Below are positions 32,299 through 40,902 of a stretch of DNA of 44,865 nucleotides, piece after piece. The notes under the pieces are model-generated. The model did no database searches. It was not told the DNA's origin and saw only the letters and a program-made list of their open reading frames with translations. This DNA is from Planctomycetota bacterium. GTDB lineage: Bacteria; Planctomycetota; Planctomycetia; Pirellulales; UBA1268. Location of the stretch: NCBI GenBank assembly GCA_029978905.1, contig JAPOIM010000034.1, positions 251 through 45,115 on the forward strand, written 5' to 3'. A program made the translations under genes and the position numbers. The first letter of the stretch is position 1, and every line of letters begins with the position of its first letter.

Positions 32299-33979
32299 CT
32301 TCCTGACGAGCACTCCGCGCCCTCGCCGTCGCGTTCGCAGCGGCTACACCAACCTCGTGTCGCATGGCGAGCCCTGGGTGTGGCTCACGGCGGGGTCGCT
32401 TGCCACGGCCGTGTTGATGATCACAGGCCTGCTGCTGTTCATCACGATGCGAGGGCTCGCCACCTTCTGGCCACTGCCGCTGGAAGAGGTGCGACTGGCC
32501 AGCGACGAAGTCCTGCTGGGCGAAGTGGCCGGCCTGGAAACCGTGCCGGAATCAGACGACGCCCCCGCCACCTCGCGGCGGCTGATTCGGGTGGCCAACT
32601 ACGAACTCACCGGGCAGCACTATGCCTGGGTCGACGATGCGGATGTGGTCGCCGTTGAGTTCCCGCGGTGGGCGACCGCCGTGGAGCGGCTGGAAGGAGG
32701 GCGGTTCCACGGCATCCCGCTGGCATTTTTTGTCGATGGGGATTTGGTGGCCGAGGGCCCTGACGCGACCTGGAAACGTTTTTCCGAGACCCATCCAGAG
32801 GTTCGCTCGCGCTACGCGCAGGCCCGCTCGATCGACAAGCATGACCGGGGCCGAGTGCAACGCGACCTGAGAGCAGCCCGCCTGCATGTCGTGCAGGTCG
32901 AACTCGATCATGGCAGCGACAGTTCAGAGCATGTGGCGGCCATCGAGGCAGAAGCTGCGATCCAGAGCACTGCTGACGAGGAAGTGCGCCGCTTCGACGA
33001 ACAGACGGCCGCCCTGCGAGACGAAAATGCCCGCTATGAAATCGCCTTCCAGACCGCGGATGGCATCGAAGTGCGAATGCCGCTCTCCGAAATCGTGCGT
33101 GGCTGGCAACCCAACAGCCTCACCTGGGCGGGCAAACTCTCGATCTACTTCGCTCGCTGGCAGGAGTTTCTCACCGACGATCCACGCGAAGCCAATAGCG
33201 CAGGCGGCGTGTTTCCTGCCATCTGGGGCACGGTGGCCATGACGATCATCATGGCGGTCTTTGTCGCCCCGTTTGGTGTGCTCGCCGCGCTTTATCTCCG
33301 CGAATACGCCTCCAGCGGGCCGGTGACGTCTGCCGTGAGGATCGCCATCAACAACCTCGCCGGTGTGCCGAGCATTGTGTACGGAGCCTTCGGTCTTGGC
33401 TTTTTCTGCTATGTGCTCGGAGCGGGAATTGACGAACTATTCTTTGAGGCGAGCCTGGTGGCCGACAACCAACCGGTGTTTGGCACAGGCGGCTTGCTGT
33501 GGGCCTCGCTGACGCTCGCCCTGCTCACGCTGCCGGTGGTCATTGTGGCCACCGAGGAAGCCCTCGCCTCCGTACCCAACTCGATGCGTGAAGGGTCGTA
33601 CGCCTGCGGCGCTGGGAAGTGGCAGACGATTCGTCGCATTGTGCTGCCGCGTGCCTTGCCCGGCATCATGACAGGCCTGATCCTGGCGATGGCTCGCGGA
33701 GCAGGCGAAGTGGCGCCGCTGATGCTCGTGGGCGTGAAGAAACTCGCCTCAGACCTGCCGATCGACAGCGTGTTCCCGTACGTCCACCCCGAGCGCGAGT
33801 TTATGCATCTCGCGTATCTGATTTACGACGTCGGCTTCCAAAGCCCAAACAGCCAGGCTGCTCAACCGATGGTCTTTACGATCACGTTTCTGCTGGTTGC
33901 GATCATCGCCGCGCTCAACCTCGCCGCGATCTGGATCCGGGGACGGCTCCGACGTCGCTTCGAGACACAGCAGTTCTAA
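32288..33979 (+). CDS. pstA: Phosphate ABC transporter permease with extracytoplasmic insertion
   Basis: Second permease of the Pst importer, 563 residues against about 300 in E. coli. The first helix is about residues 35-56 ([20 protein letters not shown]). Residues about 60-310 form a soluble insert with strands ([20 protein letters not shown]) followed by a charged helical, probably coiled-coil part ([20 protein letters not shown]). The permease core resumes near 315 with [20 protein letters not shown]. The EAA loop is [19 protein letters not shown] near residue 445, followed by [15 protein letters not shown]. The start overlaps pstC by 11 bases, consistent with coupled translation. Confidence 0.93.
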   Translation: MHSDFLTSTPRPRRRVRSGYTNLVSHGEPWVWLTAGSLATAVLMITGLLLFITMRGLATFWPLPLEEVRLASDEVLLGEVAGLETVPESDDAPATSRRLIRVANYELTGQHYAWVDDADVVAVEFPRWATAVERLEGGRFHGIPLAFFVDGDLVAEGPDATWKRFSETHPEVRSRYAQARSIDKHDRGRVQRDLRAARLHVVQVELDHGSDSSEHVAAIEAEAAIQSTADEEVRRFDEQTAALRDENARYEIAFQTADGIEVRMPLSEIVRGWQPNSLTWAGKLSIYFARWQEFLTDDPREANSAGGVFPAIWGTVAMTIIMAVFVAPFGVLAALYLREYASSGPVTSAVRIAINNLAGVPSIVYGAFGLGFFCYVLGAGIDELFFEASLVADNQPVFGTGGLLWASLTLALLTLPVVIVATEEALASVPNSMREGSYACGAGKWQTIRRIVLPRALPGIMTGLILAMARGAGEVAPLMLVGVKKLASDLPIDSVFPYVHPEREFMHLAYLIYDVGFQSPNSQAAQPMVFTITFLLVAIIAALNLAAIWIRGRLRRRFETQQF

Positions 33980-34020
33980 AGTATGCTTCGCACACACGGT
34001 TCCTCTCGGCCAACACCCGC

Positions 34021-34896
34021 ATGAGCACACGTCCCACGCCCCAGCCTGCCCCTTCGCGAGCCACGTTTACCGACGACCGTCTGGTTGCGGTGGCTGCGGG
34101 TATGAATGTGCCTTCGGAGGTGCACCCGCAGGTGTTAGGCGAGACGCCTGTTCTTGAGATCGACACCTTCAACCTCTGGTACGGGCAGAAGCAGGCGCTG
34201 CACGGCATCACCATGCCGATCCCCGACCGCAAGGTGACCGCCTTGGTGGGGCCGAGCGGATGCGGAAAGTCGACCCTGCTGCGAAGCGTCAACCGACTCA
34301 ACGATCTCGTGCAAAGTGTGCGGATCACCGGCGACATGCGGCTCAATGGCGACTCGATCTACGACCGCCGGACGGATGTGATCGAACTGCGAAAACGCAT
34401 GGGGATGGTGTTTCAAAAACCGAACCCGTTCCCGATGAGCATCTACGAGAACGTTGTCTACGCACTTCGGATCGACGGCGAGCGCAACCGTGGCGTTTTG
34501 GATGAGGTCTGCGAACGGAGCCTCCGCGGCGCCGCCCTGTGGGATGAAGTGAAAGACCGCTTGGCCGACAGCGCCCTTGGGCTGTCCGGCGGTCAGCAGC
34601 AGCGGCTGTGCATCGCGAGGGCCATTGCCGCTGAGCCTGAGGTGCTGCTGCTCGACGAGCCGTGCAGCGCGCTCGATCCGATCGCGACAGGGAAGGTCGA
34701 GGACCTGATCCAAGAACTCCGCGGCACCTACTCCGTGTTGATGGTGACCCACAACATGCAGCAGGCAAGCCGAACCAGCGACTACACCGCTTTCATGTAT
34801 CTCGGCCGGCTGATCGAATACGGCCCGACCACGGAGATTTTCACGAAGCCGATTCTCCGTGAGACGGAAGCCTACGTCACAGGTCGGTTCGGTTGA
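34021..34896 (+). CDS. pstB: Phosphate ABC transporter ATP-binding protein
   Basis: ATPase that powers phosphate import. The 291-residue protein has Walker [15 protein letters not shown]-loop [15 protein letters not shown], signature [14 protein letters not shown], Walker [14 protein letters not shown] and the switch His in VTHNMQQA, all in the order and wording typical of PstB. The ATG at 34021 adds about 45 residues before the nucleotide-binding domain; the frame is open far upstream inside pstA, so the precise start is uncertain, with an alternative Met at [16 protein letters not shown] box at 33982-33987 might give an internal promoter. Confidence 0.96.
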   Translation: MSTRPTPQPAPSRATFTDDRLVAVAAGMNVPSEVHPQVLGETPVLEIDTFNLWYGQKQALHGITMPIPDRKVTALVGPSGCGKSTLLRSVNRLNDLVQSVRITGDMRLNGDSIYDRRTDVIELRKRMGMVFQKPNPFPMSIYENVVYALRIDGERNRGVLDEVCERSLRGAALWDEVKDRLADSALGLSGGQQQRLCIARAIAAEPEVLLLDEPCSALDPIATGKVEDLIQELRGTYSVLMVTHNMQQASRTSDYTAFMYLGRLIEYGPTTEIFTKPILRETEAYVTGRFG

Positions 34897-34908
34897 TCGC
34901 GACTCGAC

Positions 34909-34964
34909 GCAAGTCATCGCAAGTCATCGCAAGTCATCGCCGCAAGGCATCTCTAGGCATCTCC
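34909..34964 (+). repeat. Two 10-bp tandem arrays in the pstB-phoU spacer
   Basis: The unit GCAAGTCATC occurs three times exactly from 34909 to 34938, followed by a second array of two copies of AGGCATCTCY at 34945-34964. Nearly the whole 72-base spacer before phoU is thus built of 10-bp units, one helical turn each. No Shine-Dalgarno site is visible before the phoU ATG at 34969. Confidence 0.9.
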
Positions 34965-34968
34965 TCCA

Positions 34969-35628
34969 ATGACGCGACATATCGAACGCCAGATCGATCA
35001 TCTCAAACAGAAGATCCAGTTTGTGGGCACGCTGGTGGAAGAGGCCATCTCGAAGGCCATCACCGCGCTCATCAACCGCGACACCGCGCTTGCCCAACGA
35101 GTGATCGAGTCGGACGCGGAAATCGATCGCATGGAAGTCGAGGTCGAAGAGGAGTGCCTCAAGATCCTCGCCCTCTACCAGCCCGTGGCCGCCGACCTGC
35201 GGTTCGTGGTCTCCGCCCTCAAGATGAACAACGATCTTGAGCGGATGGGCGATCTCGCCAAGAACATCGCCAAACGGGTGGGCCAACTTGCCCGAGGGCA
35301 GCAGATCGAACTGCCCACCGAGATCCGCCCCATGGCGATCAAGGCCCAAGAGATGGTGATGCAGTCGCTCGAAGCGGTCGTCAACGCCGACACCACCCTG
35401 GCCCGCCATGTCCGCGAGCAAGACGACGAGGTCGACCTGGCCCGGCAAACGATTCATGAGAAGGTGCTCCGCGGCATCAAGGAGTCGCCGGAAAACGTTG
35501 AGGAACTGCTGCGGATCAACTCGGTTTCCAAGCACCTCGAACGACTCGCCGACATGGCCACCAACATCGCCGAAGATGTGATTTACATGGTGGAAGGCGA
35601 CATCGTCCGCCATCGCAGCGCCGACTGA
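34969..35628 (+). CDS. phoU: Phosphate signalling protein PhoU
   Basis: Cytoplasmic regulator that links the Pst transporter to the phosphate-sensing histidine kinase and limits phosphate uptake. The 219-residue, all-helical protein shows the duplicated PhoU motif: LKMNNDLERMGDLAKNIAKR in the first half and VSKHLERLADMATNIAEDVI in the second, each carrying the metal-binding acidic residues. IDRMEVEVEEECLKILALYQ and DDEVDLARQTIHEKVL are the paired helices before them. It is the last gene of the pst operon. The PhoR/PhoB pair is not in this window. Confidence 0.96.
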   Translation: MTRHIERQIDHLKQKIQFVGTLVEEAISKAITALINRDTALAQRVIESDAEIDRMEVEVEEECLKILALYQPVAADLRFVVSALKMNNDLERMGDLAKNIAKRVGQLARGQQIELPTEIRPMAIKAQEMVMQSLEAVVNADTTLARHVREQDDEVDLARQTIHEKVLRGIKESPENVEELLRINSVSKHLERLADMATNIAEDVIYMVEGDIVRHRSAD

Positions 35629-35637
35629 CCTCCTGGC

Positions 35638-35667
35638 GGGCGGGCAGTGCTCTCGGCATGCCCGCCC
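35638..35667 (+). terminator. GC-rich hairpin after phoU
   Basis: GGGCGGGCA (35638-35646) and TGCCCGCCC (35659-35667) form a perfect 9-bp stem with a 12-base loop, ten bases after the phoU stop. There is no T-tract. It probably ends the pst operon transcript. Confidence 0.6.
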
Positions 35668-35745
35668 CACATGCGGCATCTGGGCGTGCTACCATCTTGG
35701 GATTGCCCCAGGACGCACACAGCCCAGACATGTCAGGAGCGTGGA

Positions 35746-37209
35746 ATGCACGCCAACCGATTCTTCTGTTTGCCATTCACCTGTGTTCGTCCGACGTGGA
35801 GCGTCACGCCCACACGAGCGAGTGTTCTCCGTATCCTCACGCCACTCCTGGCGGTCCTGGGCGGTCTGATCTCGCACGTGTCGACTGCGGAAGACAGCGT
35901 CGGCGTGCTGATCACGGGCCCCCTGCTCGCAGCGGTCGGGGAGAAACTCAGTTTTGAAGTCGAACTGGTGAACCGGGCAGGCAAGCCGCTGAGCGGGCTG
36001 CGGATCGTCGACTACTTCGACAAAGGGTTTCGACACGAGGCCTCGCTGAGCCCAATCGAACAGAAGGGCACGATTGACCTCGCCGCAGGCACCTCGCGAC
36101 GAATCACGCTGGAGTTCATCGCCGCGAGCCCCGGCCGGCAATGCCATCGGGTGGAGATCCTCGACCCCTCGCACGAGTTTGTTGGCGGTGCCACGGCCTG
36201 CGTCGAGGTGTCGGCCCCACCGGAGGCCACCACGACGAGCGCCGCAACACCTCTCCCGCCCGCCAGCACATCGCTGCCCGCTGCCGCGGGCCCCGCGACC
36301 ACGGCACCGCCGGCAACAGGCCTCACCCCTCCATCGGTCATGGTGCCCCCAGCGCCGGCGGCAGCAGGTGAGTCGGCTCCCCCCGCTGCCAGCTTGCTGC
36401 CCGATCTCCTGCCACCGTCGACATCGCTTCCGGGAGCACCCGCCACCGCCGCTGCGCTCGAGATGGAGATCACCGGCCCCACGGAACGGAAGCCTGGCGA
36501 ACTCGCCGACTTCGTTGCCACGGTGCACAACACCGGACAGGTCGCCTCTTCTGGAGGCATCCTCGAACTCTCGTGGGACTCGGGCTTCACCCCAGCCGAG
36601 GCATCCGACGGGTACGAAATGGGAAGCGAGAAAGTCTCTTGGACGCTTCCGTCGGTCGAGCCTGGTGGAAAACTCCGCCGGCAGATCAACCTTCGCCTGC
36701 CCGCGTCAGCCCCCGCGGCCCCAGGCTTCCGGCAGCCTCGGATGTGTCTCCGCGGTGTGCTCTCTGGTGTGGTGGGCGGAGTGCTCGTCGCGGACGAATG
36801 CTGCGTCGGGCTGGCGGCCGACACCACCTCCCGCCGCACGCTGGCCGACGCCGGGCTGAAAATCACCCTCGCCGACTGCGACGACCCCGTGCAGATCGGA
36901 AGTAGTACCACGCTCATCTGCACGATCCGCAACGAAGGGAGCAGCCCAAGCGGCCTGCTGAACGCCACGATCTTGTTGCCAGAACAGGCAAAGTTGGTGG
37001 GCGACCCAAGCCCGTCGCGCGTGCGAATCGACGGCCGCACGGTGAGTTTCGACGGCATCCCGTCGCTTGCCCCCGGGGCCCTGACCACGCTGGAGTTGGC
37101 AATTCGGCTCCCGGCAGCGGGCCTTTGGAAAAGCGAAGTCATCCTCACCGGTGACGAACTCGAAGGTTCTGCGACAGGCCACGCCGAGACGACCGCGCTC
37201 ACGCCGTAA
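35746..37209 (+). CDS. Exported DUF11/CARDB-like repeat protein
   Basis: A 487-residue protein with a signal peptide (core VLRILTPLLAVLGGLISHV, cleavage near STAED). It holds three beta-sandwich repeats of the DUF11/CARDB kind. Their landmarks are VGEKLSFEVELVNRAGKPLS, KPGELADFVATVHNTGQVAS and IGSSTTLICTIRNEGSSPSG, each a G-x-x-x-x-x-x-x-x-x-N-x-G pattern. A Pro/Ala/Thr-rich linker (about residues 165-245) separates the first from the rest. Such domains usually act in adhesion or as structural spacers on the cell surface; the exact role is unknown. The ATG has AGGAG seven bases upstream. A possible -10 TACCAT is at 35690-35695. It follows phoU but is separated from it by a hairpin. Confidence 0.78.
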   Translation: MHANRFFCLPFTCVRPTWSVTPTRASVLRILTPLLAVLGGLISHVSTAEDSVGVLITGPLLAAVGEKLSFEVELVNRAGKPLSGLRIVDYFDKGFRHEASLSPIEQKGTIDLAAGTSRRITLEFIAASPGRQCHRVEILDPSHEFVGGATACVEVSAPPEATTTSAATPLPPASTSLPAAAGPATTAPPATGLTPPSVMVPPAPAAAGESAPPAASLLPDLLPPSTSLPGAPATAAALEMEITGPTERKPGELADFVATVHNTGQVASSGGILELSWDSGFTPAEASDGYEMGSEKVSWTLPSVEPGGKLRRQINLRLPASAPAAPGFRQPRMCLRGVLSGVVGGVLVADECCVGLAADTTSRRTLADAGLKITLADCDDPVQIGSSTTLICTIRNEGSSPSGLLNATILLPEQAKLVGDPSPSRVRIDGRTVSFDGIPSLAPGALTTLELAIRLPAAGLWKSEVILTGDELEGSATGHAETTALTP

Positions 37210-37327
37210 AACGGGGCAACTGCGTGGCCCTCGCAAACTGGGCTGCCAAACGGCCCCCGAAATCCTTCACGGATGACGCGCGCGAGAAAGTGCCGAACCG
37301 AAAAGTGAGGGTAGTTCTGCCACGACC

Positions 37328-38698
37328 ATGCGTTCCGCGCTTGGCGCGGCACCGACGGCCTTGCTGCAGACGCTACTGCGGCGTCTGCCCGCCTGGTCGC
37401 ATGAGATCGTCCGCCGAGGCACCGGCATGCTCGTCTGCTCCGCCAACTGGCTCCTGTCTGATGGCAGCCTCACGCGGCCACTGGCGGATCACGACCTTGC
37501 GGTTTTCCTGCAGAGCCTCACCTCGCTTGCAGCCCGCGCGGGCTTTCGCCGCGATGGCAGGTACCGGCCTGTTGAGCGTGTCGATCTCGTCTTGGCTGGC
37601 GACATCTTCGACCTTCTCTCAAGCGCGAGGTGGGGAGGTGCCGCGGGCCCCTGGGACGGCACCCACACTTCCCAAGAGATCAAAGCCCGCATCCTCACAG
37701 ACTGCCTACGTTATGGTCGGCGGGCCCTCGCCGCGCTCCGTCACCTACGTCGACGTGGCATGTCCGTTCCCGCAGCGACTCCCCAGGGTCGTCCCTCCCA
37801 CCAGCACGGCTGCAGGGTGCCGGTCCGCGTCGTCCTGCTCGCGGGCGATCGCGACGAGGCACTCTTCCTGACCGCGGGATCGGAGAGCCCCGCCCCAGCA
37901 CTCCCATGGCCACCCGCAGTGCTCACTCAGTGGGGAGACGACGTCACCGTTGGCGTTTCCCATGGCCATCAGCTGGATCCGTCGGCCGCCAGTGATGGCT
38001 CGTCAGCGCGGCCGCCAACCGTTAGCGAGAGCGTTGCGATTGGGCTCGTGAGCACCTTGGTTCGTCGACTGCAGACGCGGCTCGGGCACAACACGGCGGG
38101 GGCCCTCGCTCGCGACCTTGCCGGCAGCCATCCCCTTGCGATCCCACGCGTGCTCGCGGCTTGGATGCATCGGCACGACGGCCTCCCGCGGCACACCTCC
38201 GCCCTTACGACCGATTGGCGCCAGTCGGTCAGCGACTGGCATCGAGCCGCGCGCCGGATGCCGCCGCTCGTGCACGATCTGCGGAGCGTGTGCACCGATC
38301 GGCTCGCGGGCTGGCTTGCAGACTGGCAACCAGGGCATGAGCCTTCCCCCCCGCCCGCCGACCTCTCCGCCGCGCTCGCGGTCGACACCGCAACCCTCCA
38401 CGCTCACGCCTCACAACAGGGCGGGCGGCACACCGTGCTCGCGCACGTTCCCATGCCTTCCCCCGCAGCTCATGGCTCCGCGTTTCACGCCCCCACCATT
38501 CTGAGTTTGGTCAGCCCCGCCGGTGCGCCGCCTGCGCGCACGCTTTCCTGGACAGCACTCTTTGAGCACGGGGAACATGGTGGCTTGTCGCACACCTCCT
38601 CGTGGAACCTCTCCGCGACGGAGGAGCGTGGCTACGCTCCGGTGGTGGTGGGCAGCCACGGATCGAGCACCGTCGTGGATGTGCTGCGGGCCGCCTGA
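37328..38698 (+). CDS. Divergent metallophosphoesterase-like protein
   Basis: A 456-residue protein with scattered calcineurin-like phosphoesterase motifs. VDLVLAGDIFDLL matches the G-D-x-x-D motif. VVLLAGDRDEALF sits where G-N-H-D/E is expected, with Asp for Asn and Arg for His. VTVGVSHGHQLDP resembles the late G-H motif. The first D-x-H motif appears lost; LVCSANWLLSDG is at that place. The second half is Ala/His/Arg-rich and ends in WNLSATEERGYAPVVVGSHG. Metal binding is probably impaired. The family resembles planctomycete proteins annotated only as metallophosphoesterases. No Shine-Dalgarno site was seen before the ATG. Function unknown. Confidence 0.6.
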   Translation: MRSALGAAPTALLQTLLRRLPAWSHEIVRRGTGMLVCSANWLLSDGSLTRPLADHDLAVFLQSLTSLAARAGFRRDGRYRPVERVDLVLAGDIFDLLSSARWGGAAGPWDGTHTSQEIKARILTDCLRYGRRALAALRHLRRRGMSVPAATPQGRPSHQHGCRVPVRVVLLAGDRDEALFLTAGSESPAPALPWPPAVLTQWGDDVTVGVSHGHQLDPSAASDGSSARPPTVSESVAIGLVSTLVRRLQTRLGHNTAGALARDLAGSHPLAIPRVLAAWMHRHDGLPRHTSALTTDWRQSVSDWHRAARRMPPLVHDLRSVCTDRLAGWLADWQPGHEPSPPPADLSAALAVDTATLHAHASQQGGRHTVLAHVPMPSPAAHGSAFHAPTILSLVSPAGAPPARTLSWTALFEHGEHGGLSHTSSWNLSATEERGYAPVVVGSHGSSTVVDVLRAA

Positions 38699-38783
38699 CC
38701 CCGCTTTTGCCTGGCGAGCCCGTCTGCTGCCAGCGGTCAGCCGGGCGCGTGGCAGGCCACGGGAGTTTGGTAGGCTCCTCGGC

Positions 38784-39173
38784 ATGAAACGCGCAGAAAT
38801 AGTGCAGATCACCACCACCTGCGGCGATGCCGGCCAGGCCGACCGGCTGGTGAAACAGATGGTTGAGGAACGTCTGGCGGCCTGCGGCCAGATCGATGCA
38901 GGCGTGCAAAGTCGCTATCACTGGCAAGGAAGGATCGCGGAAGACACCGAGTGGCGGTGCACCTTCAAAACGTCGATCGCCTGGGCCGACGCTTGCGCGG
39001 CCGCGATCCTCAAGGCCCACCCCTACGACACGCCGGAACTGATCCTGGCCACCGTGACCGCGTCCGAGGCCTACGCCGCCTGGGTCGTTGCCAACGTCCA
39101 GCCCGCGGCCACCGCCGCGTCCGTCTCCGAAACCCCACCGCCTCCCGCAGTCGACCTCTTCAATGACACCTGA
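38784..39173 (+). CDS. cutA: CutA-like divalent cation tolerance protein
   Basis: A 129-residue protein of the CutA1 family, small trimeric ferredoxin-like-fold proteins linked to copper and divalent-metal tolerance. VQITTTCGDAGQADRLVKQM, EERLAACGQID and VQSRYHWQGRI match the usual first half. TEWRCTFKTS, AHPYDTPELI and YAAWV match the second half. The ATG is chosen because it begins the fold directly; the frame is open upstream to 38523. TAGGCT at 38771-38776 lies seven bases before the ATG and no Shine-Dalgarno site is seen, so translation may be leaderless. The tail (PAATAASVSETPPPPAV) is a short acidic/Pro-rich extension. The next gene begins within its last 11 bases. Confidence 0.92.
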   Translation: MKRAEIVQITTTCGDAGQADRLVKQMVEERLAACGQIDAGVQSRYHWQGRIAEDTEWRCTFKTSIAWADACAAAILKAHPYDTPELILATVTASEAYAAWVVANVQPAATAASVSETPPPPAVDLFNDT

Positions 39174-39600
39174 CTACCGTTTCGACATCCGGCTCTATCG
39201 CCGGCCCACCGACGCCCTTCCGGGCCCGGAGTTCACCGGCTCGGGCGACGGCATCCCCACGCTGAGCGTGCCGGTGGATCGCCAGGCCGAACCGATGGCG
39301 ATCACTTTCGAGGAGTCCCTCGACCGCCTGGCCTCCCTGCCAGGGTGCTACGCGGAGCCGGACGGCTCGATTGTGTGGACGGCCTCGGGCCCTGAAGGCC
39401 GCTGGCAGGTGGATGGAAACCTCTACGACCGCGGAGGGAAGATCGTCAACGCCCGCTTCGCCGGCCAGTGTCCCGCTGAGGCGTTCGACCGGCTTCTGGC
39501 CTGTTTTGGCTGGCCTGAGGAGCCCTTGATGATGGAACTCGTCCGGGCCGGGGTGTTTGTCGGGGACGATGCATTTCGCCGGGTCGCCACGCATCGGTGA
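39163..39600 (+). CDS. Conserved-looking protein of unknown function overlapping cutA
   Basis: A 145-residue protein whose ATG lies 11 bases inside the end of cutA, indicating translational coupling. It starts MTPDYRFDIRLYRRPTDALP. A central run GRWQVDGNLYDRGGKIVNAR and an end with ECFG-like LLACFGWPEEPLMMELVRAG suggest a compact alpha/beta domain. No signal peptide, membrane segment or known motif was recognised. Coupling to cutA hints at a linked role, but nothing in the sequence shows what that is. Confidence 0.7.
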   Translation: MTPDYRFDIRLYRRPTDALPGPEFTGSGDGIPTLSVPVDRQAEPMAITFEESLDRLASLPGCYAEPDGSIVWTASGPEGRWQVDGNLYDRGGKIVNARFAGQCPAEAFDRLLACFGWPEEPLMMELVRAGVFVGDDAFRRVATHR

Positions 39601-39726
39601 CCACCTTCGCGGGGGCTGCCGGCAGGAAAAGTGGTGAGCCGGGCCACAAGTGGACGATGAGCCACCTTGGGACGCGTTATAGTGATTGGGGTATCTGTCT
39701 GGTTTTTTCCGACTGGAGATGGGGAC

Positions 39727-40860
39727 ATGTCTCGGGCTTCGCACGGATTCCTTTCAGGTCTGTTCCTTCGAGGTCGCCTGCGACGTGCGGCGACGCCTGC
39801 GGCCTGCTGCTTGGCATTCGCCCTCGGTGCGGTGACCACGACCGCGGAGACACCCCTTTCCCGTGATTTCCTTGGTTCGGGCATGCACGCCTTCCATGCC
39901 GGCAGCTACCAGGAGAGCATCCAGGACCTGACGGCAGCGATCAACGCTGGCTCGCAGGATCCTCGGGCTTACTACTTCCGAGCACTTGCCTTGCTTCAGC
40001 AGGGCCAAGAGGAGGAAGCCATCGCCAACATGCAGGAAGGGGCGCTGCTGGAATCTGGTGGCCCTGGCGGCATCGTGGTGGGGCGGTCGCTGGAACGCGT
40101 GCAAGGCAAGCATCGACTTTTGCTGGAGCAGTATCGCCGCCGCGCCCTCATCGAGCAGCAAGCCCGTGATCAGCGTCGGATTGAGCAGCGCTACACCGAG
40201 ATGATCGAAAGCGAACCCGAGCGGCTTCGCGAGCGTCGTCCGGAGGCCTTCCTCCCGCCTGCATCGACCGGATCTCCCGTCGCTCCAGCCGCGGCCGCCA
40301 CAACGCCCGCATCCACGACGCCACCGGCCGCCAACGACGATCCGTTTGGAGCCCCGAGTACTCCGGCAGGCCGCGGTCCGAGCAACGCCGGCGGAGACGA
40401 CCCGTTTGGCACCCCCTCTGACGATCCTTTCGGAGGCAACTCGCCATCTCCCAGCCCCGCTGGCGATGATCCATTTGGATCAGATCCCTTTGGCAGTGAC
40501 GCAGGGAGTGGTGGCAACGCCGATGCCGGTGACGATCCCTTTGCCACGCCCCCGCAGGCGCCAGCCGCGAGGCCATCCACTCCAGCTCCAGCCGAAGGGG
40601 ATGGGCTCTTCGATGATCCGTTTGGCGAGAATGCGGCGGGGGTGAACCGTCCTCGTGGATCGGGAACGGCCGGATCGCAGGTGGACGAACAGGTGGAGTC
40701 CGTCGCGGCAGAAACCGACGACACCTTTGATCAACGTGACGAGCAGGAAGAGATGCAGTCGGCGGAGCTTGACGACACCCTCGACCAGCGCGATCAGCAG
40801 CAAGAGCGTGACGCTGCCGCCGGCGAAGGGGGCACACTCGTCGAACCCGTGTTCGAATAG
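39727..40860 (+). CDS. Exported TPR protein with DPF repeats
   Basis: The ATG at 39727, with GGAGATGGGG just upstream, gives 377 residues; a TTG at 39667 also opens the frame. A signal peptide (RRAATPAACCLAFALGAVTT, cleavage near TAETP) is followed by two TPR-like units (HAFHAGSYQESIQDLTAAIN and DPRAYYFRALALLQQGQEEE). A helical stretch GKHRLLLEQYRRRALIEQQA comes next, then a long disordered tail. The tail (about residues 204-301) has seven DPF motifs, five of them DDPFG. The C-terminus has two similar acidic units, DDTFDQRDEQEE and DDTLDQRDQQQE. TATAGT at 39678-39683 is a candidate -10. A scaffold or interaction role is likely; the partner is unknown. Confidence 0.75.
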   Translation: MSRASHGFLSGLFLRGRLRRAATPAACCLAFALGAVTTTAETPLSRDFLGSGMHAFHAGSYQESIQDLTAAINAGSQDPRAYYFRALALLQQGQEEEAIANMQEGALLESGGPGGIVVGRSLERVQGKHRLLLEQYRRRALIEQQARDQRRIEQRYTEMIESEPERLRERRPEAFLPPASTGSPVAPAAAATTPASTTPPAANDDPFGAPSTPAGRGPSNAGGDDPFGTPSDDPFGGNSPSPSPAGDDPFGSDPFGSDAGSGGNADAGDDPFATPPQAPAARPSTPAPAEGDGLFDDPFGENAAGVNRPRGSGTAGSQVDEQVESVAAETDDTFDQRDEQEEMQSAELDDTLDQRDQQQERDAAAGEGGTLVEPVFE

Positions 40861-40902
40861 TTTGCCGAGCCCCTTTGCTCGTCGGCGAACGTGAACGCCA
40901 CG

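Noticed and set aside
34909..34964. A CRISPR array before phoU
   Set aside because: The repeats are only 10 bp, directly abutting, with no spacers and no cas genes nearby.
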